Positions 1 through 8,500 of a stretch of 64,000 nt of DNA are shown here, piece by piece. Every line of letters starts with the position of its first letter. Position 1 is the first letter of the stretch. The DNA is taken from NCBI RefSeq assembly GCF_030244015.1, contig NZ_JASSYX010000001.1, positions 1 to 64,000 of the forward strand. Direction: 5' to 3'. The stretch comes from Pedobacter ginsengisoli (GTDB lineage: Bacteria; Bacteroidota; Bacteroidia; Sphingobacteriales; Sphingobacteriaceae). The position numbers and the translations under genes are program-made. The notes beneath the pieces were generated by a model. It had not been told where the DNA came from. It worked only from the letters and a program-made list of their open reading frames with translations, and made no database searches.

Positions 1-5
1 TTTGA

Positions 6-164
6 CTACAGGCTTTTCTTGTTTCTGAAAGTCTCTTAAATCCGCTCTTATTTATCATAAACTTATATGAGGCCAAAAAAGATCCATTGCCACTATGGCG
101 CCCTGAGCTGTGGAAATATGATCGGAAAAGTACTATAACAATAGCCTTTGGGATAATGGATTGA
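6..164 (+). other. Open, protein-like segment without a start codon (possible gene relic) at left edge
   Basis: A stop at 3-5 and a stop at 162-164 enclose about 52 codons with protein-like composition (for example YEAKKDPLPLWRPELWKYDR) but no ATG. It may be a decayed C-terminus or chance. On the opposite strand an ATG at 58-56 starts a frame running off the left edge (MINKSGFKRLSETRKACSQ), which could equally be the 5' end of a minus-strand gene. I see nothing else in 1-297 except the upstream region of the S8 peptidase gene. Confidence 0.15.
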
Positions 165-297
165 GTTAGTACAGAAGCAATCAGAACATGATTGATCAGC
201 TGCATTTGCGGAGTGTTAAAAAATGCTAAATTCGTATTGAAAAGGCAATAAAACCGTATTATTGTATTTTACGTTTATTTTATAAGGGAATTTTATT

Positions 298-2064
298 ATG
301 AATTTGAAGCGGATTTCTGTATTGATTTGGTGCATTGGATGGAGCTTTACTGCATCTCCTCAGAATAAGGATGTTAAACTTCCTGCAAACTGGTATAATC
401 TTGATTTAATTCAGGATGGATATTTTGGGATCAGCACCGAAAGAGCTTATAAAGAACTGCTAGCTGGCAAGAGGCCAAAAGAAAAAATAATAGTTGCCGT
501 TATTGATGGGGGCGTAGATATTAAACACGAAGATTTAAAAGATGTTTTGTGGGTCAACAAGAAGGAAGTTCCGGGTAATGGGATTGACGATGATGCGAAT
601 GGGTACATTGACGACGTAAATGGATGGAATTTTATTGGGTCAAAAAAAGGTAATCTAGCCTATGATAATTTGGAAATGACAAGAATTAGGCGGTCTCTTT
701 TGCCTAAATATGCTTCTACAACAAATATGACTGTTTTGGATAGTGTGCAAAAAGAGGAGTTTGAATTGTATAAAAGGGTCACACGGGAATTTGGCAAGAA
801 GTATAATGAAGCCGATCGAACATTTTCTGTTCTAAGCGTCATTAACAAGGTACTTGATTCTGTAGCGCTGATCAACAAGAAGAAAATACCTTCTCTTGAG
901 GATATTGATAAATATGTAGCCGACAATGAAGAAGAGGAACAGGTTAAAAAAATTATAAGGGGAGGAGTAAAGGAGAGCGGGAGTATTGAAAAGTTCTTTA
1001 AAGAAATAAAGGATGGCTATAAACAGTACGATGTTATGTTGAGGTATAATTTGAACTTGGATTACGATCAAAGAGAGGAGTTGGTGGGCGACGATTATGC
1101 AAACTCAAGAGAGCGTAATTATGGAAATAATGATGTAGCCGGACCTAATGCCGAGCATGGCTCACACGTTTCAGGAATTATTGGGGCCAACAGAACTAAC
1201 GGCATCGGTATTAATGGAGTCGCAAATAATGTTAGTATTATGGCCATCAGGGTAGTTCCGGAAGGCGATGAAAGAGACAAAGATGTAGCCAATGGAATAC
1301 GTTATGCTGTGGATAACGGAGCCAGAGTAATCAATATGAGCTTTGGTAAAGGATTTAAATGGGACAAACAAGTCGTAGACGAAGCAGTTAAATATGCTGG
1401 GGATAAAGGCGTATTGCTTGTGCATGCTGCAGGCAATGATAACTTAGATACTGACCTGGAGGAGAATTATCCCAATAAGTTCTTTGATTCCCCAGAATCA
1501 ATTGCTTATAAGAAGGCTCATAAACGGATAGAGCCAAAAATTCCTTTGCTGCCGGTACAAGGCCAGATGCAAAACCAGAGCATGTCCCGGAATCAGGGAC
1601 CGGGGATAGTTAAACCTGTTCCTGTAGATACCGCAAAGTTTAAGCTCCCGCATGCCAGCAACTGGATTGAAGTAGGCGCGAGTGCTTACGCCGATGACGC
1701 ATCGTTAAAGGCTTCGTTTTCTAATTATGGTAAGTATATGGTTGATGTTTTTGCTCCTGGTTTTATGATTAGATCTACGGTTCCGGGTTCAAAATATGAA
1801 GAATTTGATGGTACAAGTATGGCCTCCCCTGTGGTCTCCGGACTGGCTGCTATGATATTATCCTATTATCCCGATTTAAAGCCACAGCAGGTCCGGGACA
1901 TCATTATGAAATCCGTTACCAAAGTAGACCGTAAAGTAAAATACGTTAACAGCAGAAATGAAAGTTCAAGAATTGCTTTTTCCGAGCTATGTGTTAGTGG
2001 TGGTATTGTGAATGCCTATAATGCAATGAAGATTGCTGAAAGTTATTCTTCTAATAAGAACTGA
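298..2064 (+). CDS. Subtilisin-like S8 family serine peptidase, secreted
   Basis: Serine endopeptidase of the subtilase family, probably exported. Residues 1-20 form a short hydrophobic signal peptide. The triad is visible: Asp70 in VIDGGVD, His287 in EHGSHVSG and Ser507 in DGTSMASP, with the oxyanion Asn380 in AAGND. About 215 residues separate Asp70 from His287, against roughly 30-40 in classical subtilisins. The insert is charged and helix-prone (residues ~115-275). A second insert of about 70 residues (385-455) lies between the oxyanion Asn and the Ser. The protein ends about 55 residues after the Ser motif's helix, with no sorting domain. The substrate is unknown. It stands alone, ahead of a bidirectional terminator. 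The ATG at 298 is the only start that keeps the signal peptide. Confidence 0.9.
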   Translation: MNLKRISVLIWCIGWSFTASPQNKDVKLPANWYNLDLIQDGYFGISTERAYKELLAGKRPKEKIIVAVIDGGVDIKHEDLKDVLWVNKKEVPGNGIDDDANGYIDDVNGWNFIGSKKGNLAYDNLEMTRIRRSLLPKYASTTNMTVLDSVQKEEFELYKRVTREFGKKYNEADRTFSVLSVINKVLDSVALINKKKIPSLEDIDKYVADNEEEEQVKKIIRGGVKESGSIEKFFKEIKDGYKQYDVMLRYNLNLDYDQREELVGDDYANSRERNYGNNDVAGPNAEHGSHVSGIIGANRTNGIGINGVANNVSIMAIRVVPEGDERDKDVANGIRYAVDNGARVINMSFGKGFKWDKQVVDEAVKYAGDKGVLLVHAAGNDNLDTDLEENYPNKFFDSPESIAYKKAHKRIEPKIPLLPVQGQMQNQSMSRNQGPGIVKPVPVDTAKFKLPHASNWIEVGASAYADDASLKASFSNYGKYMVDVFAPGFMIRSTVPGSKYEEFDGTSMASPVVSGLAAMILSYYPDLKPQQVRDIIMKSVTKVDRKVKYVNSRNESSRIAFSELCVSGGIVNAYNAMKIAESYSSNKN

Positions 2065-2104
2065 CAGTGCTGTTCCGGATTGATTCAAGAGGTGTTATTT
2101 AAAT

Positions 2105-2133
2105 AAAAAAAGCCGGTGTAAACCGGCTTTTTT
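2105..2133. terminator. Bidirectional intrinsic terminator between the S8 peptidase and tRNA-Met
   Basis: The perfect stem AGCCGGT/ACCGGCT with a 4-nt loop is flanked by an A-run on the left and a T-run on the right. It can therefore terminate the peptidase transcript rightward and the tRNA transcript leftward. Confidence 0.85.
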
Positions 2134-2134
2134 G

Positions 2135-2208
2135 TAGCGGGGAGCAGGATCGAACTGCCGACCTCAGGGTTATGAATCCTGCGCTCTAACCATCTGAGCT
2201 ACCCCGCC
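2135..2208 (-). tRNA. tRNA-Met (anticodon CAT)
   Basis: Read on the minus strand, a 74-nt cloverleaf starts GGCGGGGTAGCTCAG, has the anticodon loop TTCATAA and the T-arm core GTTCGATCC, and ends CCCCGCT plus discriminator A. CCA is not encoded. The acceptor stem begins G1-U72 rather than the C1/A72 mismatch typical of initiator tRNA, and the run of three GC pairs below the anticodon is not fully formed, so elongator Met fits best. A CAT tRNA read as Ile after lysidine modification cannot be excluded by eye. Pair 31-39 is A-C. Confidence 0.9.
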
Positions 2209-2232
2209 GGAAATCTTATTTTTAAAGAGTTG

Positions 2233-2240
2233 CAAATATA
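2233..2240 (-). promoter_or_regulatory. Bacteroidota -7 element for tRNA-Met
   Basis: TATATTTG on the minus strand matches TAnnTTTG, 24 bp upstream of the tRNA 5' end. The nearest TTG-like -33 element (near 2265) is 24 bp away, slightly more than usual. Confidence 0.5.
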
Positions 2241-2312
2241 GAATAAATTACTTTTCTTTAGAAACAAATAATAAAAAATAGTCTAATTAATTCAGAATAT
2301 AAGGATTTAACG

Positions 2313-2693
2313 ATGTCAGAAAAGAAGAAATTTACATTGGAATATGAATTGAGATCGTCTCCACGTATTTTGTTTAGCTTTATTAGTGAGCCGAATGGTT
2401 TGTCTCAATGGTTTGCCGATGATGTTATTTTCAGGGATCAGGTATACACATTCACATGGGATGATGAAATTCAAAAAGCAAAGCTTTTAAGCGTCAAAGA
2501 GAATAAGTCTGTAAAATTTAAATGGGTTGATGATGAGCCGCACTGCTATTTTGAAATGGAAATAGTTCAGGACGAACTTACAAACGATGTGGCACTTTCT
2601 ATAACGGACTTTGCAACTGAGGAAACGCTGGCTGAACGGACTTTGATTTGGGATAATCAAATAAACTATCTGCATAGCGTGATAGGAGCATAG
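2313..2693 (+). CDS. START-like (SRPBCC/AHSA1-type) domain protein
   Basis: A 126-residue single-domain protein with the pattern of Bacteroidota START-like proteins. An N-terminal strand (FTLEYELRSSPRILFSFIS) is followed by the GLSQWFADDV motif seen in AHSA1-type SRPBCC folds, alternating strands and a C-terminal helix (NQINYLHSVIGA). There is no signal peptide, so it should be cytoplasmic. The ligand or client is unknown. It lies 30 bp upstream of the LptF/G permease gene on the same strand. The ATG at 2313 is the first in frame. Confidence 0.8.
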   Translation: MSEKKKFTLEYELRSSPRILFSFISEPNGLSQWFADDVIFRDQVYTFTWDDEIQKAKLLSVKENKSVKFKWVDDEPHCYFEMEIVQDELTNDVALSITDFATEETLAERTLIWDNQINYLHSVIGA

Positions 2694-2711
2694 TTTTTCA
2701 ATCGCTTTGTG

Positions 2712-2719
2712 TAAATTTG
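2712..2719 (+). promoter_or_regulatory. -7 element TAAATTTG just before the LptF/G permease gene
   Basis: This is a perfect TAnnTTTG match ending only 4 bp before the TTG start at 2724. If it is used, the message would be leaderless or nearly so. No clear -33 TTG lies at 19-21 bp spacing, so read-through from the START-like gene remains possible. Confidence 0.4.
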
Positions 2720-2723
2720 TACA

Positions 2724-4169
2724 TTGAAAAAGATTCATTTACTTCTGCTCAAAGCATTCATAAGACCTTTTTTCGTCACATTTTTTATTGTGATGTTCAT
2801 TCTGTTGATGCTTTTTTTATTTAAGTACGTTGATGACTTAATTGGAAAGGGTTTTGAATGGTATGTCATATTGGAATTGATGTATTATGCATCTGCGTCT
2901 AATGTGTCGATGGCCTTGCCATTATCTATTCTCCTTTCTTCTATTATGACTTTTGGGACGCTTGGTGAGAACTATGAACTCGTAGCAATAAAATCTGCCG
3001 GAGTTTCGCTTCAAAAGGCGATGACGCCGCTCCTTATATTAATTATAGGGATTGCGATCAGCTCATTTATGTTTTCCGATTATATTTTACCAAAGGCTAA
3101 CTTAAAATTTGGCTCTTTGCTCTGGGATATTACCAATAAGAAACTATCTTTTTTAATTAAGCCTGGGGTATTTAACAATAGTATACCGGGTTATTCCATA
3201 AGAGTTAATAAGAAGGGTAGTGATGGTGTATCGTTATATGATGTAATGATCTACGATCATACCAGCACAAGCGGAATTGCTAAGATCATTATTGCCAAAG
3301 AGGGAACAATGTCCAGCAATGATAAATACCTGTTTCTGAAATTAAAAAACGGTGTTCGGTATGAGGAGTCAAGCAACAGAAATACCTTCAATAATCCAAG
3401 ACAGGAATTAACCAGGATGCGTTTTTCCGAAACTGATCAGAAGTTTGATATCTCGAGCTTTAAAATGAACAGAACAAACGAACAGGATTTTAGGAACAAT
3501 ACCGCAATGCTGAATCTGAAAGGATTAACCAGGAAACAGGATTCTTTAGTTAAAGATCTTGATAGCATTAATAAATTTGCCGCAATTAACACCGGTAGTT
3601 ATTATAAACAAAACAACTATACTAAGGGTTATACCAGGTTTAAAGCTCCTGTTAAGGAGATAAAAGGAGATATTTTAAAGGCTATTCCTGTCGCTAGCCG
3701 TCTTTTTGCACTTCAGTCGGCATTTGACAATGCAACAACTATAAAGCAAACCACTTCTGCCAGGACAGCAGATTATGAAGACAGGTTGAAGAGTATCACT
3801 AAAGTTGAGCTTGAATACCAAAGAAAGTTTACTTTGGCTGCATCATGCTTATTGCTTTTTTTTATTGGTGCCCCTTTGGGTGCGATAATCAGAAAAGGCG
3901 GTTTGGGGCTTCCGGTGGTGATGGCTATTGTGTTTTTTTTGCTATACCATATCATAGCAACAGTGTCTGAAAAATCTGCAACTACAGGTTCACTGAGATC
4001 TTTTTTTGGAATGTGGCTCGCCATATTTATATTGTCGCCACTAGGCGCATTCCTGACCTATAAGGCAACGGTTGATTCTGCCTTGTTTGATGTTGACTAT
4101 TTCAAACAGCTTATTATAAATCTTTTTAAGAATAAAAAAAAGAAGGATATGGCGCCGGCTTCAGAATAA
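2724..4169 (+). CDS. LptF/LptG family permease (YjgP/YjgQ), lipopolysaccharide export
   Basis: Inner-membrane permease of the Lpt pathway that, with LptB ATPase, extracts LPS for transport to the outer membrane. The N-terminus MKKIHLLLLKAFIRPFF is the family's characteristic amphipathic start before TM1. Three hydrophobic segments lie in residues ~12-125. A soluble periplasmic region spans ~130-365, longer than in E. coli LptG, with a polar, low-complexity middle. Three more membrane segments lie in ~370-460. The tail is lysine-rich (NKKKKKD). The start is TTG, chosen because it gives the canonical N-terminus; no in-frame ATG occurs before the first TM. F cannot be separated from G by eye, so no symbol is given. 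Confidence 0.88.
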   Translation: MKKIHLLLLKAFIRPFFVTFFIVMFILLMLFLFKYVDDLIGKGFEWYVILELMYYASASNVSMALPLSILLSSIMTFGTLGENYELVAIKSAGVSLQKAMTPLLILIIGIAISSFMFSDYILPKANLKFGSLLWDITNKKLSFLIKPGVFNNSIPGYSIRVNKKGSDGVSLYDVMIYDHTSTSGIAKIIIAKEGTMSSNDKYLFLKLKNGVRYEESSNRNTFNNPRQELTRMRFSETDQKFDISSFKMNRTNEQDFRNNTAMLNLKGLTRKQDSLVKDLDSINKFAAINTGSYYKQNNYTKGYTRFKAPVKEIKGDILKAIPVASRLFALQSAFDNATTIKQTTSARTADYEDRLKSITKVELEYQRKFTLAASCLLLFFIGAPLGAIIRKGGLGLPVVMAIVFFLLYHIIATVSEKSATTGSLRSFFGMWLAIFILSPLGAFLTYKATVDSALFDVDYFKQLIINLFKNKKKKDMAPASE

Positions 4170-4247
4170 TTTTAGGTTAAGGCGATTGCGGGCTTATTGA
4201 TTACTTATATATGATATTTTATTAAAGAATATTGAAGCGTAACATTG

Positions 4248-4255
4248 TAACTTTG
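4248..4255 (+). promoter_or_regulatory. -7 element TAACTTTG for ribBA
   Basis: Perfect TAnnTTTG match 63 bp upstream of the ribBA start. The -33 box is not clear. The predicted start site near 4261 would give a leader of about 58 nt containing the inverted repeat at 4271-4301. Confidence 0.5.
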
Positions 4256-4270
4256 TAGCAAACTTAATAT

Positions 4271-4301
4271 ATAATCAAATTGTCTGTTAAGATTTGATTA
4301 T
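4271..4301 (+). promoter_or_regulatory. Perfect 10-bp inverted repeat in the ribBA leader
   Basis: ATAATCAAAT, an 11-nt loop, then ATTTGATTAT, 17 nt before the ribBA start codon. It could be an operator or a leader hairpin near the ribosome entry site. It does not resemble the FMN riboswitch, which is much longer. Confidence 0.5.
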
Positions 4302-4318
4302 TGATAGATTCATAGAAG

Positions 4319-5530
4319 ATGGAGATTAAATTAAATGCGATAGAAGATGCTGTTGCAGATATAAGGGCAGGTAAGGTCATTATTGTTGTTGATGACGAGG
4401 ATAGGGAGAATGAAGGTGACTTTCTAACGGCAGCAGCCAATGCTACACCTGAAGTGATAAATTTTATGGCTACTTATGGCAGAGGTTTAATCTGTGCTCC
4501 CTTGACTGAAGAAAGATGTGATCAGTTGGGGCTTGAACCAATGGTGGGAAAGAATACGGCAGCATATGAGACAAATTTTACAGTATCTGTAGACTTGCTT
4601 GGTCATGGCTGTACAACCGGAATCTCGGCTTCTGACAGATCAAAAACCATTTTGGCATTAATTGATCCTGATATCGATCCGGCAGAGTTAGGCAAGCCTG
4701 GCCATATTTTTCCGTTGAGGTCTAAGGATGGGGGTGTGCTCAGGCGGTCAGGACATACAGAAGCCGCTGTTGATTTGGCGCGATTGGCTGGAATGGAGCC
4801 GGCTGGAGTTTTGGTGGAAATCATGAAAGATGATGGTGAAATGGCCAGATTACCTGATCTTGTTAAAATTGCTGCCCAGCACCAGCTTAAAATCATTTCT
4901 ATTAAGGATCTCATCGCTTACAGGCTTAGTAAGGAAAGTTTGATAAAACAAGAGGTTACAGTAAATTTGCCGACTCAATGGGGCGATTTTAAAATGACAG
5001 CGTATACTCAGCTAGATACAAACGCTACTCATTTGGCGATAAGTAAAGGGGAGTGGACTGAAGATGAGCCCATACTGACCCGTGTTCATAGTTCATGCGT
5101 TACAGGTGATATATTTGGCTCTTGCAGGTGTGATTGCGGCCCCCAGCTGCATAAAGCGATGGAAATGATCGACAGAGAAGGCAAGGGCGTTATTGTTTAC
5201 ATGAACCAGGAAGGAAGAGGGATTGGATTAATAAACAAGCTTCGTTCCTATAATCTTCAGGATGCTGGATTTGATACTGTTGAAGCAAATATTAAGCTTG
5301 GATTTAAAGGGGATGAAAGAGATTACGGTGTCGGTGCACAAATATTGAGGGCCCAGGGGATTACAAAAATGAAATTGATGTCTAATAATCCAACCAAAAG
5401 AGCTGGCTTAACAGGCTACGGACTGGAGATTGTGGAAAATGTGGCAATTGAAATTGAAAGTAACGTTCACAATGAGCATTATCTTAAAACAAAACGTGAT
5501 AAAATGGGACACCAGATCATGAAAGGATAG
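4319..5530 (+). CDS. ribBA: Bifunctional 3,4-dihydroxy-2-butanone-4-phosphate synthase / GTP cyclohydrolase II
   Basis: Catalyses the two entry reactions of riboflavin synthesis: ribulose-5-phosphate to DHBP, and GTP to the diaminopyrimidine. The RibB half is residues 1-~205, with the acidic metal-binding motif [10 protein letters not shown] (25-34) and [14 protein letters not shown]. The RibA half is ~210-400, with zinc ligands in [17 protein letters not shown] and the substrate-binding motif NQEGRGIGL. Both active sites look intact and the length of 403 is normal. ribF, which uses the end product, is about 15 kb away on the other strand. The ATG at 4319 follows a short AT-rich leader. Confidence 0.97.
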   Translation: MEIKLNAIEDAVADIRAGKVIIVVDDEDRENEGDFLTAAANATPEVINFMATYGRGLICAPLTEERCDQLGLEPMVGKNTAAYETNFTVSVDLLGHGCTTGISASDRSKTILALIDPDIDPAELGKPGHIFPLRSKDGGVLRRSGHTEAAVDLARLAGMEPAGVLVEIMKDDGEMARLPDLVKIAAQHQLKIISIKDLIAYRLSKESLIKQEVTVNLPTQWGDFKMTAYTQLDTNATHLAISKGEWTEDEPILTRVHSSCVTGDIFGSCRCDCGPQLHKAMEMIDREGKGVIVYMNQEGRGIGLINKLRSYNLQDAGFDTVEANIKLGFKGDERDYGVGAQILRAQGITKMKLMSNNPTKRAGLTGYGLEIVENVAIEIESNVHNEHYLKTKRDKMGHQIMKG

Positions 5531-5535
5531 AAGAA

Positions 5536-8500
5536 TTATTTCTTCCTGTTCTTCTTGTCTATAATAACGGCCTCTTTATTAATTGAATTTTTTGAAGCGG
5601 CGCGTGTCGGTTTTTTAGCATCCGCTTTCTTTTTTTCGACCTTTTTGTATTGGCCTGTAATTCTTTGTAAAAATTCCTGGAAGCTGTCAAATTGCTGTGT
5701 ATAAATCAAACCAAGGGAGGTTACATTATTATTTTGGTTGTTAATGTTTGCAAATTTGTATTGTTGGGTTTGAGGTTTATTTGCCAGTTTACCTACCAGT
5801 GTCCCGTCCTTTTTTATTAGTGTCAGTAGCTCCACTTCCCCGCCGACATTATTGCTGGTGAAACCAATAGGGGACAAATCACTTGTGCTCGCTTTATCAA
5901 CTATTCCAGCATTTAATATGACCCGGTTGTTGAAGAATCTAAATGACGCATTGGCTTCGCTCAGAGAACGGATATTGATGTCTACAAAATCCAGATTAAG
6001 TGAGGACAAAACATTATTGAATTGGTTAAACAGGAGTTCGGTAGCTGTACTGGCTACTCCGGATGTCAGCTGCTTACCCAAATCCTCTTTTCCTGTACCT
6101 GGCGCAAAACTTCTTCTGATAATCAAACTGAGCGCTTGCAGATTTCTGTTATTGTCATCATTGAAATAAGATTGCATTTCTTCCTTAATTGAGGGGTCTG
6201 AAGGGAAGAAGATATCTAACTTAATATCTGGTTTTAAGAGAAGCCCGGATAACCCCATTTCCACCTCTGTAAGTACACGGCTGCTTGCTCTATCTGTCCC
6301 AGCATCTCTGTTGGCAGCAATATAAAGGTCGGCAAGGCTGGCTCTTACCGCATATATGGCCTTTAAATTTATTTGGGCCGTCGTAGGATTGCCAGTCCAT
6401 CTGATTGTGCCCCCCTGCCTGATGCTAAATTTTTTATTTATAATTTCCTGCGCCGTAAAGTCAAAGCTTCCTGATTCAATAATGTAATCACCAGACATCT
6501 CGAAATCGCCCAAACTATTGATATTCAATTCAAGATTTTTGGAATTTCCTTTGCCGCTTAAGTTTCCAAGTGTAGTAAATATATTGGCTGTGCTATTGGG
6601 GTCAACACTCAGCCTTAGGTTCATGGTCAGCCCGTCAAAGCTCGTTTGTTTTTTAACGACCTTTGTGGTGTCTTTACTTACAAATGTGATAAAGTCTTTG
6701 CTGGATACCATTTCTGAGCTATTTAAAGGAAGATTAAAAATCGTTCCTTTTTCAGTCTTGGCATCGATGTCAATAAACATTTTGTTTGTTGGCCCTTTGA
6801 ACTTGAATGTACCGGTTCCATAGGCCTTTCCAAAATACATGCTGTTGTCCTTTTCTGTAGTATTTAGCGCCATAAAGTTTTTGGCATTTACAGTAACGTT
6901 TAGTATAGGCGTATTGATATCATTGAGATCTACAGATCCGTTTGCGATGGCCTCGTTATTATCTGCGTCAAGTAATTTAAGATCGCTTAGCCTGATAACA
7001 CTATTATCTACAACCACCTCATCATTTAAGGTATAGGTGGTTCTCAAATAATTTATGGTCATCGTTCCTTTGTCAAAAGATATTTCACCGTTTATTGATG
7101 GTTTTTCAAAAGGGCCTTTTACTGAAAGGTCAGCTGAAATGTGACCTTTCAAATCTGATACTAATTTTTTAACAAAAGGACCCAGCACCGCAAGTTCACT
7201 CTCGTCTAATTTTATGTTGAGGTCAATTTCCTTTTTATCCAGGTCAAGGTTACCCAATACCCGGAGCGTTTCCTTATCCGTGGTCACTATATTGGTGAAG
7301 ACATTCGCTATATTATTCATCTTGTCGTAGGATGAGGTATCTGTTAGATCTCCGATGTAAGTCTTGTTAAATGCCAGCGAATCTATTTTTAAGTTATCAG
7401 ATATCCGTGGCGATTTTAAAATGTTATATAGCTTAGTTTCACCATTTACATTTCCTGAGAGTTGTACTCCAAGTGTTTTTACAAATGGATTAATGCTTTT
7501 CAAATCGAAGTTTTTAAAGCCGACCTGTAAAAGATCGCCCGCATCGCCAGATACAATTCCATTGATAGTAAGCAACTGATTTCCATTGCTCAGATCAAAA
7601 TTATTGATATTGGTTTTTCCATCCTGGAATCTGATACTTACTTTTTCCTGAATCTTCCAGTCTTCATTGTTTATTTTGAGAATAGAGGGTAAAATACTTA
7701 CACGAGCGCTGGTGTCATTTGCAAATTCAACAAGGCCGTTCAAATCGAGCTGATTCGCATCATCAGAATTTGCAAGCTTTAAGTTTAATGCGAGGCTGTC
7801 ATTGCGGAGGATATTTGAAATATTCACATTTTTAATGTACAAACTATCATTCAAATCCACTCTGTCTGAGGTGATGATGGCCTGGAGTTGGTTTGTCGAT
7901 GCATTTTCGTCTACAATAATGTTATTTATAGTTATTCCTTTGTATTTTAGTTTTTTAACAAAGCCATTAATTGTAGCCACATTGTGTTGTGAGTCAAAAT
8001 CTCCTGAAAAAACAGCCTGATCATTAATTTCCAGACCAGGAGCTAGAAGCTGGGCAATGGGCTCAAATCTTTTGATCTTAAGATTGAATTGAAAGATCTG
8101 ATCCCCATAGGGTTTAATATCTGTCTTCAAAGAAGGAATGTATTTTCTCGCCAATGCCTTATAGTATGAAGGTATAGTATTAAGGTCGTACTGGCCTTTT
8201 ATACTGGCTTCAAGGACATCGGAGTTGATCATCAGACTTCTGCCCTTTCCGATTCCGCTGGCCTCTAATTTTACGGAGTCAATATTATATATACCTTTTA
8301 CATTGTCTAATCTTACCTGCTGGATCAGTAAATCACCCTGAATATTGTTTAGGTTAGTGCCTGAAAAGTTCGTTTTAAACTTCGCATCTATCATTAAGGA
8401 GTCTTTGTAAATTTTTAAGGCTTTTAGTTTTGCGTTGGTAATTGTGGCGTCGAAATTAAATACAGGCAGTTTTGGATTTAGGTTGACCCCGCCATCAAAT

